Below, piece after piece: positions 6,797 through 15,359 of a stretch of DNA of 56,306 bases. Each line of letters begins with the position of its first letter. Position 1 is the first letter of the stretch. The notes below the pieces were generated by a model. That model did no database searches. It saw only the letters and a program-made list of their open reading frames with translations, and was not told the DNA's origin. This stretch comes from Candidatus Polarisedimenticolaceae bacterium (GTDB taxonomy: Bacteria > Pseudomonadota > Gammaproteobacteria > Chromatiales > Chromatiaceae): NCBI GenBank assembly GCA_021647945.1, contig JAKITT010000010.1, positions 1 to 56,306 on the forward strand, given 5' to 3'. The position numbers and the translations under genes were made by a program.

Positions 6797-8281
6797 ATGT
6801 TACGCACCCTCTACGCCAAAATGGCACTGATATTGGTGGTGCTACTCATCACCGTGGGGCTGCTCTACGCCGTGCTGAGCACCTCCGCAACACGTAGCTA
6901 TCTACAGCAGGTGAATCAGCAATTTAATAGTGATTTGGCGCGTAACTTGGTGATGGACCGCAATCTTGTGCAAGAGGGGCGGCTCAACCAAGCGGCACTC
7001 AAGGAGACCTTTCACCAATATATGGTGATCAACCCCAGCATTGAGATCTATCTGCTCGATATGCAGGGCAAAATTCTCGCCTACTCTGCTGACCCCGGCA
7101 AGGTGAAGCGCCGCCATGTTGCGCTGGCACCCATTGAGCAGTTCCTGCGTGGTGAAGGGAGTTATCCGCTGCTGGGTGATGATCCGCGCAGCCATGATCG
7201 GCGTAAAGCCTTCTCTGTGACAACGGTGCCGAGCGCTGAGTCACCTGAGGGTTACCTCTATGTGGTGCTGCGTGGTGAGGAGTTTGACTCAGCTGAGCAG
7301 ATGATTGAGGAGAGCCACCTGTTGCGCCTGAGTGGTTGGGCGGTGTTGGGCAGCTTAGCGATTGCGCTGTTTGTTGGCCTGCTGCTCTTCTTCATTCTCA
7401 CGCGGCGTCTGCATCGTCTGACGACTCAGATGGAGCGGTTCCAGTTGAGCAACTTCACACAACATCTGGCCCACTCTGATGGAGAGCGCGGTGGGGGTGA
7501 TGAGGTGGATCGACTCGCCGAGACCTTTGATCAGATGGCTGAGCGGATCACCGCCCAGCTGGCTGAGTTGAAAGAGCAAGATAGCTTGCGTAGGGAGCTG
7601 GTGGCGCAGGTTTCACATGATCTTCGTACACCGCTGGCGGCGCTGCGGGGCTATCTTGAGTCACTCAAACTTAAGGCGGATAGCCTGAGCCAGGCGGAGC
7701 GTGAAGAGTACTTAATCATCGCCCTGCGCCAGAGTGAGCGTCTTACTCGTCGGGTTGATGAGCTGTTTGAGTTGGCAAAGTTGGATGCCAAAGAGACTCA
7801 GCCGGTGTGTGAAGCCTTCGCCCTCATTGAGCTGGCAGATGATGTGATGCAGAAGTTTCAACTTCAGGCGCAACAGGCGCAGATAACGTTGCAGATTGAG
7901 CCGGCAGAGGGGCTCCCCTTTGTCTGGGCCGATATTGCTCTGACTGAACGGGTCTTGGACAATCTGCTTGAAAATGCACTGCGCCACACCTCAGCAGGGG
8001 GGCACATCACCCTTGTTTTGAAACGTGTTGATGCCGCAATTCTGATCACTGTTGTTGATAGTGGTAGTGGCATTCACCCCGCTGATCTGCCCCACCTCTT
8101 TGAATCTTTTTACCGCGCTAAAGCGCAGGATAATCGCCAAGGGCATGCCGGGCTGGGGCTCGCCATTGCCAAGCGTATTGTGCTGCTGCAAGGGGGGGAG
8201 ATTGGTGCGGAGAGTGAGCAAAATGTGGGCAGCACCTTCTACTTCACGCTGCCAATTTTGGATGGCTCGCACCAAAAGTGA
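6797..8281 (+). CDS. Sensor histidine kinase
   Basis: The ATG at 6797, one base after the regulator's stop, is chosen because it starts directly with a transmembrane helix; an in-frame start at 6716 lies inside the regulator gene. The 494-residue protein has TM1 (~8-28), a periplasmic sensor of about 150 residues, TM2 (~180-201), HAMP, a dimerisation domain with phospho-acceptor His274 (QVSHDLRTPLAALRGY), and an ATPase domain with an N box (NLLENALRH), a G1 box (DSGSGI) and a G2 box (GHAGLGLAIAK). The periplasmic loop has no family I recognise. It forms a two-component pair with the preceding gene. Confidence 0.92.
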   Translation: MLRTLYAKMALILVVLLITVGLLYAVLSTSATRSYLQQVNQQFNSDLARNLVMDRNLVQEGRLNQAALKETFHQYMVINPSIEIYLLDMQGKILAYSADPGKVKRRHVALAPIEQFLRGEGSYPLLGDDPRSHDRRKAFSVTTVPSAESPEGYLYVVLRGEEFDSAEQMIEESHLLRLSGWAVLGSLAIALFVGLLLFFILTRRLHRLTTQMERFQLSNFTQHLAHSDGERGGGDEVDRLAETFDQMAERITAQLAELKEQDSLRRELVAQVSHDLRTPLAALRGYLESLKLKADSLSQAEREEYLIIALRQSERLTRRVDELFELAKLDAKETQPVCEAFALIELADDVMQKFQLQAQQAQITLQIEPAEGLPFVWADIALTERVLDNLLENALRHTSAGGHITLVLKRVDAAILITVVDSGSGIHPADLPHLFESFYRAKAQDNRQGHAGLGLAIAKRIVLLQGGEIGAESEQNVGSTFYFTLPILDGSHQK

Positions 8282-8285
8282 CAGA

Positions 8286-8304
8286 TTTGTGATCTTTTTG
8301 TGAC
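8286..8304 (+). promoter_or_regulatory. Candidate response-regulator box upstream of msrAB
   Basis: TTTGTGAT-N6-GTGAC, identical to the box at 5018-5036 at 13 of 13 defined positions and at the same spacing, placed about 65 bp before the msrAB start and just after the kinase gene. This implies that msrAB has its own promoter rather than simply following the kinase. Confidence 0.55.
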
Positions 8305-8367
8305 GCTTCAATGAGGAGTCTCATCCATGCTTACTACAACTGATTTGATTGATGAGAGGAGAGAGAG

Positions 8368-9462
8368 ATGATTTCAAAAATAGGTTTTAGCGCGCTAGCT
8401 CTGCTGCTCCTGCTGGCCGGTTATGCGCAATCAAATACCGAAGATGGTGAGCCCGATGGGGTGAGTGGCAATCTGCAACGAGCCACCTTTGCCGGGGGCT
8501 GTTTTTGGTGTGTAGAGTCCGATTTTGAGAAGCTTGATGGGGTCGCTGAGGTGCTCTCTGGTTATATCGGAGGCAAAATTTCAAAGCCCACCTATAAGCA
8601 GGTCTCTGCGGGTGAAACGGGTCATATTGAGGCGGTAGAGATCCGTTATGACCCAACATTGATCAGCTATGAGATGTTGCTCGATACCCTCTGGCGACAC
8701 ACCAATCCGACTGATAATGGCGGGCAGTTTATTGATCGGGGTGCGCAGTATCGTACCGCTATCTTCTACCACAATGAGCAGCAGCGTCTGGCCGCTGAGC
8801 AGTCACGTGCAGCACTGGATAGTTCGGGTCGATTTGCTAAACCAGTGCTGACGCAGCTCTATCCTGCCACCACCTTTTGGCAAGCGGAGGAGTACCACCA
8901 GGACTACTACAAAAAGAACCCACTGCGTTATAAATTCTACCGTTATAACTCAGGGCGGGATCAGTTTTTAGCGAAGACCTGGGACAGGAGTAGTGCCGAT
9001 GTGAGGGGTGCAGCAAGCAGTAAAAGCTACCAAAAGCCGACTGATAGTGAGATACAGGAGAGGCTCACGCCACTGCAATACAGAGTGACGCAGCAGGATG
9101 GAACGGAGCGATCCTTCAATAACGAATATTGGGGTGAGAAACGTGAGGGGATCTATGTTGATATTGTGAGTGGTGAGCCACTCTTCTCATCCAGAGATAA
9201 GTATGTTTCCGGTACAGGGTGGCCAAGCTTTAGCAGACCGCTGGTGGATGCAAACATTGTTGAGCATGAGGATAACCGACTCTTTGGTCGCCGAACGGAG
9301 GTGCGCAGTCAACATGGTGACTCCCATCTTGGTCATCTCTTTGATGATGGCCCGCAACCAACAGGGTTGAGATACTGCATCAACTCCGCCTCCTTGCGTT
9401 TCATCACCAAAGAGCAGCTGAAGCGTGAAGGGTATGGTGAGTGGTTGAGGATCTTTAACTAA
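8368..9462 (+). CDS. msrAB: Exported fused peptide-methionine (S)/(R)-sulfoxide reductase MsrAB
   Basis: 364 residues: a signal peptide (~1-21, not a lipobox), an MsrA domain (~37-200) with catalytic Cys45 in GGCFWC, and an MsrB domain (~228-350) with SGTGWPSF and catalytic Cys337 in RYCINS. The structural zinc CxxC pairs of many MsrBs are absent. Together the domains reduce both diastereomers of methionine sulfoxide in envelope proteins. Fusions of this order are known (PilB-type), but those carry an N-terminal thioredoxin-like domain that is missing here, so an external reductant is needed. Next to the two-component system and the methionine-rich lipoprotein, it looks like the repair enzyme of one regulon. 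A terminator follows. Confidence 0.93.
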   Translation: MISKIGFSALALLLLLAGYAQSNTEDGEPDGVSGNLQRATFAGGCFWCVESDFEKLDGVAEVLSGYIGGKISKPTYKQVSAGETGHIEAVEIRYDPTLISYEMLLDTLWRHTNPTDNGGQFIDRGAQYRTAIFYHNEQQRLAAEQSRAALDSSGRFAKPVLTQLYPATTFWQAEEYHQDYYKKNPLRYKFYRYNSGRDQFLAKTWDRSSADVRGAASSKSYQKPTDSEIQERLTPLQYRVTQQDGTERSFNNEYWGEKREGIYVDIVSGEPLFSSRDKYVSGTGWPSFSRPLVDANIVEHEDNRLFGRRTEVRSQHGDSHLGHLFDDGPQPTGLRYCINSASLRFITKEQLKREGYGEWLRIFN

Positions 9463-9473
9463 ACAGAAATAGA

Positions 9474-9512
9474 TCGCCTGGATGACTTCAGTGCATCCAG
9501 GCGACTTTTATT
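9474..9512 (+). terminator. Rho-independent terminator after msrAB
   Basis: Perfect 11-bp stem, TCGCCTGGATG (9474-9484) with CATCCAGGCGA (9494-9504), followed by CTTTTATT. Confidence 0.85.
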
Positions 9513-9870
9513 GAACAATGAGTCCTCACCCTGAGGAAGCAAAATCGGATTATTGGGTTGATCTGCCCTCTTATTACTCCACATCAAAATAGCACGCTCC
9601 TTCTGAGCACCTTTGGTGCAATTCCCCCTTTATCCGCACTATTAAGCCACCCAGAAAAATTGAGTTATCACTCATAACAGGGTATATATGCGAGGCTTGA
9701 CCGGTGGCGGAGCAGATTCACACCTATTTATATGGGGCTGTTTTCCGTAGACGCATTGTTTAATCAACGGCGCACGATCGGCACAAATTTTTTCTTCACA
9801 GGTTTTCTGTGGGGGATAGGTCTTTTTTACTTTTTTAATATTGTCATTTCCAATCATTTGGGGAAAAACC
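9513..9870 (+). promoter_or_regulatory. Leader and candidate promoter of the rTCA cluster
   Basis: About 360 bp with no supported gene; overlapping frames on both strands here have no family features. A sigma70-like promoter is visible: TTGAGT (9660-9665), 17-bp spacer, TATATA (9683-9688), giving a ~175-nt untranslated leader before aconitase. The leader is T-rich near its end and contains a small cacagg/tctgtg hairpin. Confidence 0.4.
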
Positions 9871-11790
9871 ATGAAGCCATTAAATTTAACAGAGAAGATC
9901 CTGAGCCAGCACCTTGTAGGTGGCGGCGAACTGCCAGAAGCTGGCGTTGTTATCACGATCAAAATAGACGAAGCATTTACCCAGGATGCCACCGGCACCA
10001 TGTGTATGCTGCAGCTAGAAGCGATGGGCGTAGACAGTGTCAAACCGCTCTCTGTTAACTTTGTTGATCACAGCATGATCCAGTCGGGTTTCCGTAACCC
10101 AGATGATCATGCCTATTTAGAGAGCATCTCTAAGAAGCTGGGCATCATCTACTCACCACCCGGTACTGGCATCTGTCACTTCCTCAACATCGAGAACTTT
10201 GTTAAACCTGGCATGACCGGAATCGGCGCAGATAGCCACACCGTGAACGCTGGTGGCATGGCTGCGATCTATTTTGGTGCGGGTGGTTACGATATTGCTC
10301 TCTCCATGGCGACTGGCGAATATGCACTGCCAATGCCTGAAGTGGTCAACGTCAACCTGACTGGTTCACTACAGCCTGGCGTTATGGCGATGGATGTCAT
10401 CTTGAAGATGCTCTCTATCGTTGGCGTGAAAGGCGGTAAAGGTAAGATTTTTGAGTACACCGGCCCAGGTGCAGCGTCACTAACCCTGACCGAACGTGCC
10501 ACCATCACCAACATGGGTGCTGAGATGGGTGCCTCTACCTCCATCTTCCAGAGTGATGAGAACACCCTAGCCTATCTTGAGAGCCGTGGACGCGCTGGTG
10601 ATTACCAAGCAATGGCCGCCGATGAAGGCGCAACCTACAGCAGCCAGATCGATATCGATCTTGATGCACTTGGCCCACTGATCGCCATCTACCCATCTCC
10701 TGGTAATGTTGAGCAGGTCGTTGACCGTGCTGGCGACAAGATCAACCAAGTCTGTGTTGGTAGCTGTACCAACAGCTCATACGAGAATATCGCCAGCTTT
10801 GCTGAACTGCTGAAAGGCAAGCGTGTTGTTGTTGATACCCTGCTCTATCCAGGTTCACGTGCTGTAGCCATGCAGCTGGCTAATGCCGGTTACATCTCTA
10901 CTCTTTACGCCTCAGGTGTTCGTGTGATGGAGAATGGTTGTGGTGCTTGTATCGGCCAGGGTGGTTCACCGGTTAGTGGTGGTCTGAGTCTGCGTACCTT
11001 CAACCGCAACTTCCCTAAGCGCTCTGGTACTGATGATGCTGAAGTGCATCTGGTTAGCCCACTGGTTGCGGCTGCCTCTGCACTGACTGGCGTTGTCACT
11101 ACCCCAACTAGCAATGTTGAGATTGAAGCAACACCACAGGTTGATGACTCAGCCTCTTTCACCATGCCGCTTGATGTGGCTGATCGTGCTGCTGTTGAAG
11201 TGGTTCGTGGTCCAAACATCATGGCGTTGCCAGCTTTTGAAGCACTGCCAGAGACACTAACCGGTGAAGTGATGCTGAAACTGGGTGATAACATCTCTAC
11301 TGATGATATCCAACCAGCCGGTATCTACCTGCCATTGCGCTCTAATGTTAAAGAGTATGCCATGCAGGCAACCTACAACCAGATCGATACTACCTTTGCT
11401 GATCGTTCATGTGCGCACCGCGATGCGGGTGGTCACGGAATTTTGGTGGGTCGTGAAAACTACGGCCAGGGTAGCTCACGTGAGCATGCTGCACTCTGTC
11501 CGCGTTGGTTAGGTATCCGCGCTGTTGTTGTGGCTCAGTTCGCCCGTATCCACGTTGCCAACCTGGTTAACTTCGGTATCGTGCCACTTACTTTCGCCAA
11601 CATCGAAGATTATGACAAGGTTAACCAGGGCGATACCGTCTCTATCGACGTATCTAACCTGGAAGGCAATCTGACCATGACCGTTGATGGGCAGCAGATT
11701 GAACTGGTTCCCGCTTATGAGTCTAAGGACATCGCCGTCCTGAAAGCTGGTGGTGCCCTGCCTTTCTTTAAAGCTAACAACAATAGCTAA
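9871..11790 (+). CDS. acn: Aconitate hydratase
   Basis: The ATG at 9871 follows GGGGAAAAACC and is preferred to a TTG ten codons upstream. The 639-residue protein is a complete short-form aconitase of the aconitase/isopropylmalate isomerase superfamily: substrate-site GADSHTVNAGGM, cluster ligands in VGSCTNS and CGACIGQGG, and the C-terminal swivel domain with GRENYGQGSSREHAA. It interconverts citrate and isocitrate. Position at the head of a cluster with transhydrogenase and 2-oxoglutarate:ferredoxin oxidoreductase genes points to use in the reductive TCA direction. Codon choice (GGT, CGT, CTG, AAC) looks strongly biased, consistent with high expression. Being shorter than AcnA/AcnB, it may be one of several aconitases in the genome. 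Confidence 0.9.
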   Translation: MKPLNLTEKILSQHLVGGGELPEAGVVITIKIDEAFTQDATGTMCMLQLEAMGVDSVKPLSVNFVDHSMIQSGFRNPDDHAYLESISKKLGIIYSPPGTGICHFLNIENFVKPGMTGIGADSHTVNAGGMAAIYFGAGGYDIALSMATGEYALPMPEVVNVNLTGSLQPGVMAMDVILKMLSIVGVKGGKGKIFEYTGPGAASLTLTERATITNMGAEMGASTSIFQSDENTLAYLESRGRAGDYQAMAADEGATYSSQIDIDLDALGPLIAIYPSPGNVEQVVDRAGDKINQVCVGSCTNSSYENIASFAELLKGKRVVVDTLLYPGSRAVAMQLANAGYISTLYASGVRVMENGCGACIGQGGSPVSGGLSLRTFNRNFPKRSGTDDAEVHLVSPLVAAASALTGVVTTPTSNVEIEATPQVDDSASFTMPLDVADRAAVEVVRGPNIMALPAFEALPETLTGEVMLKLGDNISTDDIQPAGIYLPLRSNVKEYAMQATYNQIDTTFADRSCAHRDAGGHGILVGRENYGQGSSREHAALCPRWLGIRAVVVAQFARIHVANLVNFGIVPLTFANIEDYDKVNQGDTVSIDVSNLEGNLTMTVDGQQIELVPAYESKDIAVLKAGGALPFFKANNNS

Positions 11791-11800
11791 ATAACTGCAC

Positions 11801-11858
11801 AAGCGGAGAGTTTTTAAGGGTTGCTTTTAGTAGTAACCTTTAGCTCTTCGCTTTTGCG
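11801..11858 (+). terminator. Compound hairpin between acn and pntA
   Basis: Outer stem AAGCGGAGAG (11801-11810) with CTCTTCGCTT (11844-11853, one G-U pair); inner AAGG-GTT/AACCTT pairing; then TTTTGCGTCTTTAT. It is probably a leaky terminator that sets acn expression above pntAB. Confidence 0.55.
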
Positions 11859-11899
11859 TCTTTATATAAACGATTTTTAGAGTCCTCTGGAGCATAACA

Positions 11900-13465
11900 A
11901 TGTCCATGAAGATCGGAGTTCCCAAGGAAATCCAAGCCGGCGAATGTCGGGTTGCCCTTACGCCGGAGACGGCTGAGCGGTTACAAAAACTAGGCTACGC
12001 AGTAGCACTACAGAGCGGAGCTGGCGAGTTGGCCAACTTCTCTGATGAAGCCTATAAAGAGGCTGGTGTAGAGATTGTCGATGACGTTAAAGCCCTCTGG
12101 GCCGACAGCGACATCGTACTGAAAGTGCGCGCTCCTCAGTGCTGTTCAAATCTCTGTATTGATGAGACTGAGCTACTGACTGATGGCACCACCCTGATCA
12201 GTTTCATCTGGCCCGCTCAAAATGAAGAGCTGCTGAAGAAGCTGTCACAGAAAAAAGTCAATGTGTTGGCGATGGACAGCGTGCCGCGTATCTCACGTGC
12301 ACAGAAGCTTGATGCGCTAAGTTCAATGGCCAACATCTCTGGCTATCGTTCAATAGTTGAAGCCTCAAACGCCTTTGGTCGCTTCTTCACCGGCCAGATT
12401 ACCGCTGCTGGTAAAGTACCACCTGCCAAGGTAATGGTCATCGGTGCCGGTGTTGCCGGTCTTGCCGCTATCGGTGCAGCCAATAGCTTGGGTGCCATTG
12501 TTCGTGCTTTCGATACTCGCCCTGAAGTGAAAGAGCAGGTTGAGAGTATGGGCGCTGAATTCCTCATGCTCGATTTCGAAGAGGCAGATGACGGCTCCCC
12601 CAATACGGGTTATGCCAAAACCATGAGTAAAGAGTTCATCGAAGCTGAGATGAAACTGTTTGCTGAACAGGCGATGGATGTCGATATCATCGTCACCACC
12701 GCACTGATCCCAGGTAGACCAGCTCCAGAGCTGATCACCTCCGGTATGGTTGAATCGATGAAAGATGGTAGCGTCATCGTCGATCTGGCCGCTGAACAGG
12801 GCGGCAATTGTGCGCTGACTGAACCGGGTCAATCTGTAGTGAAGCATGGTGTAACCATCGTTGGTTATACCGATCTTCCAAGTCGTCTGGCCGCTCAATC
12901 AAGCCAGCTCTACGGCACCAACTTGCGTCACCTGTTGACCGACATGACCCCTGAGAAAGATGGTCAGCTAGTGATCGACTTTGAAGATGTGGTGGTTCGC
13001 GGCACAACAGTGATCAAAGAGGGCAAGATCACTTGGCCTGCACCTCCTATCGAAGTGACAGCTGCACCTGCAGCGGCTCCAGAGCCAGCTCCGATTGTGG
13101 AAGAGGTTGAAGAAGTAGCGCCTAGCAAGATCAAAACGGCTATTAAGTGGGGCGTTGCCGCCTTCGTCATGTTGTGGGTGGGTGCAAACGCTCCAGCCAG
13201 TTTCCTGACTCACTTTACCGTTTTTTCACTCTCCTGTTTCATCGGTTACATGGTGATCTGGAATGTGAAACCTGCACTGCACACACCGCTGATGAGTGTG
13301 ACCAACGCGATCTCCGGCATCATTGTCGTGGGTGCGTTGCTTCAGGTGTCGAGTGATAGTGGTTGGGGTGTATTCCTCGCAGCTATTGCGGTATTGGTTG
13401 CAACTATCAACATCGCGGGTGGCTTCTTGGTCACGCGTCGTATGTTAGAAATGTTCCAGAAATAA
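11900..13465 (+). CDS. pntA: Proton-translocating NAD(P) transhydrogenase subunit alpha
   Basis: 521 residues, the full-length E. coli-type alpha subunit: alanine-dehydrogenase-like NAD(H)-binding domain I ([19 protein letters not shown] at the start; dinucleotide fold [22 protein letters not shown] near the middle), an Ala/Pro/Glu-rich linker, and the C-terminal membrane part with three to four helices. With PntB it couples proton import to hydride transfer from NADH to NADP+. In this cluster it would supply NADPH for reductive carboxylation by isocitrate dehydrogenase or balance the pools around KorAB; that is inference from neighbours. 16 bp separate it from pntB. Confidence 0.95.
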   Translation: MSMKIGVPKEIQAGECRVALTPETAERLQKLGYAVALQSGAGELANFSDEAYKEAGVEIVDDVKALWADSDIVLKVRAPQCCSNLCIDETELLTDGTTLISFIWPAQNEELLKKLSQKKVNVLAMDSVPRISRAQKLDALSSMANISGYRSIVEASNAFGRFFTGQITAAGKVPPAKVMVIGAGVAGLAAIGAANSLGAIVRAFDTRPEVKEQVESMGAEFLMLDFEEADDGSPNTGYAKTMSKEFIEAEMKLFAEQAMDVDIIVTTALIPGRPAPELITSGMVESMKDGSVIVDLAAEQGGNCALTEPGQSVVKHGVTIVGYTDLPSRLAAQSSQLYGTNLRHLLTDMTPEKDGQLVIDFEDVVVRGTTVIKEGKITWPAPPIEVTAAPAAAPEPAPIVEEVEEVAPSKIKTAIKWGVAAFVMLWVGANAPASFLTHFTVFSLSCFIGYMVIWNVKPALHTPLMSVTNAISGIIVVGALLQVSSDSGWGVFLAAIAVLVATINIAGGFLVTRRMLEMFQK

Positions 13466-13480
13466 TATAGGAGTCGAACG

Positions 13481-14878
13481 ATGGAAGGTATGATCACGAT
13501 CGCCTATATTGTGGCGAGTATTCTCTTTATCCTCGCTCTTGGTGGCTTAAGCAACCAAGAGTCTGCACGACGCGGTAATCTTTTTGGCATGATCGGTATG
13601 ACGATCGCCATTGTCGCAACCATTTTTGACCAGCGAGTCTCTGCTGGTGGCACCGTTATCATCTTTATTATGATGGCTATTGGTGGCGGCATCGGTGCCT
13701 ATCTCGCTAAGCGCGTTGAGATGACCGAGATGCCTGAGCTGGTCGCTATTTTGCACAGCTTTGTTGGCCTAGGTGCTGTTCTAGTTGGCTATGCTACCTA
13801 TCTTGATCCCAGTGCTCATCTCGAAGGGGCAGAAGCGACCATTCATGATATCGAAGTCTATATCGGTGTATTGATTGGTATGATTACGTTTACCGGTTCA
13901 ATTATCGCTTTTGGCAAATTAAAAGGCAGCATCACCGGTAATGCAATGCTCATTCCAGGCCGTCATGCCATTAATGCCACCATGGGCATTATCTGCATCT
14001 GGCTTGGTATCTTTTTTGTCGGTGCCGATACCTCAGATGGTGTCACACTCCTTATCATCATGACCGTGTTTGCTGCCATCTTCGGTGTGCATATGGTGAT
14101 GGCGATTGGTGGTGCTGATATGCCTGTTGTGGTCTCAATGCTCAACAGTTACTCAGGTTGGGCCGCAGCGGCGACGGGTTTCATGCTCTCAAATGATCTA
14201 CTGATTGTTGTGGGTGCGCTGGTTGGTTCAAGTGGTGCTATCTTGAGTTACATCATGTGTAAAGCGATGAACCGTAGCTTTATCAGCGTTATTGCGGGTG
14301 GTTTTGGTACCACAACTGCAGCACCTGTCGCAGAGGGTGAGGTCGTGAAGGCTGTCTATTCACCAGAGACCTCTGCTGAAGAGGTTGCTGAGATGCTGAT
14401 TGATGCTAAAGAGGTTGTCATCGTACCGGGTTACGGTATGGCGGTTGCTCAAGCACAGCATACAATCAATGAGATCACCAAAAAGCTACGTGAAAAAGAT
14501 ATTAATGTCCGTTTTGCAATCCACCCTGTTGCGGGTCGTCTACCTGGTCACATGAACGTGCTGTTGGCAGAAGCCAAAGTACCTTACGACATTGTGCTAG
14601 AGATGGATGAGATCAATGATGATCTGCCAGAGGTCGACGTGGTACTGGTTATTGGTGCTAACGATATCGTCAACCCGAGCGCACAGACTGATCCACATAG
14701 CCCCATCGCTGGTATGCCAGTGCTTGAGGTTTGGAAATCAAGCAAGGTTATTATCATGAAACGTGGCCGTGGTGTTGGTTATGCCGGCGTGGACAATCCT
14801 CTCTTCTCCCTTGATAACACCCGGATGCTCTACGGGGATGCCAAGGCGAGTGTTGATACCATTTTGTCAAACGTCTAA
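13481..14878 (+). CDS. pntB: Proton-translocating NAD(P) transhydrogenase subunit beta
   Basis: 465 residues, standard length for PntB. The N-terminal part is a bundle of about nine membrane helices. The C-terminal domain III (from about residue 285) binds NADP(H), with [34 protein letters not shown] and the conserved [10 protein letters not shown] and [17 protein letters not shown] motifs. RBS: taggagtcgaacg. It completes the transhydrogenase with PntA and is followed by the ferredoxin gene after about 30 bp. Confidence 0.95.
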   Translation: MEGMITIAYIVASILFILALGGLSNQESARRGNLFGMIGMTIAIVATIFDQRVSAGGTVIIFIMMAIGGGIGAYLAKRVEMTEMPELVAILHSFVGLGAVLVGYATYLDPSAHLEGAEATIHDIEVYIGVLIGMITFTGSIIAFGKLKGSITGNAMLIPGRHAINATMGIICIWLGIFFVGADTSDGVTLLIIMTVFAAIFGVHMVMAIGGADMPVVVSMLNSYSGWAAAATGFMLSNDLLIVVGALVGSSGAILSYIMCKAMNRSFISVIAGGFGTTTAAPVAEGEVVKAVYSPETSAEEVAEMLIDAKEVVIVPGYGMAVAQAQHTINEITKKLREKDINVRFAIHPVAGRLPGHMNVLLAEAKVPYDIVLEMDEINDDLPEVDVVLVIGANDIVNPSAQTDPHSPIAGMPVLEVWKSSKVIIMKRGRGVGYAGVDNPLFSLDNTRMLYGDAKASVDTILSNV

Positions 14879-14907
14879 AAGATTCTATTTAATTGAGGTT
14901 TTAACTC

Positions 14908-15231
14908 ATGGCAAGACCTGAGAAACATATTTTCATCTGTGGCCAAGCGCGGCCACCAGGCCATCCACGTGGCTCTTGTGCAGACAAGGGTGCTGCGGAT
15001 GTGCTGCAAGCATTCCAGCAGCAGTTTGAGCAGCAGGGCTTTTGGGGTCGTTTTGGCCTGACTAGCACCGGTTGTCTCGGTGTCTGTGATGCTGGCCCAG
15101 CCGTTCTGGTCTACCCAGAAGGAGTGATGTACGGCAAAGTGACTAAGGCAGATGTTGATGAGATCATCAAAGAACATCTGCTGGGTGACAAACCGGTCGA
15201 ACGCCTACAGGTGCCGGCTGACCTTTGGTAA
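14908..15231 (+). CDS. Thioredoxin-like [2Fe-2S] ferredoxin
   Basis: 107 residues with the fold signature of Shethna-type, thioredoxin-like [2Fe-2S] ferredoxins: CGQARPPGHPRGSC near the N-terminus and TGCLGVCDAGP in the middle, supplying four cysteine ligands. The fold is shared with the NuoE cluster domain. Its place directly between the transhydrogenase and korA suggests it is an electron donor or acceptor of the oxidoreductase, in place of the usual bacterial [4Fe-4S] ferredoxin, which is absent here. The family is certain; the partner is inferred. Confidence 0.85.
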   Translation: MARPEKHIFICGQARPPGHPRGSCADKGAADVLQAFQQQFEQQGFWGRFGLTSTGCLGVCDAGPAVLVYPEGVMYGKVTKADVDEIIKEHLLGDKPVERLQVPADLW

Positions 15232-15284
15232 TGCAACAATTAAGCTGCTGGCCCAGCGTGTGCTGGCAGTTTGGTTGAACATTG

Positions 15285-15323
15285 ACCAGAAACGAATTCG
15301 AATCATCAGAGATGATCTCTGGT
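15285..15323 (+). promoter_or_regulatory. Nested hairpin in the korA leader
   Basis: ACCAGA (15285-15290) pairs with TCTGGT (15318-15323), enclosing ATCATC/GATGAT (15302-15307 with 15311-15316). It lies about 40 bp before the korA start in a 128-bp gap, after a weaker GCTGGC-type hairpin. It could be an RNA-processing site or attenuator that uncouples korAB from the upstream genes. Confidence 0.35.
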
Positions 15324-15359
15324 GCAAAAATATTTTTTTAAAATGTAAGGGGTATCCTA

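Noticed and set aside
9672-10058. Overlapping frames on both strands before and inside aconitase
   Set aside because: They overlap the well-supported aconitase start and leader and have no domain, RBS or composition support.
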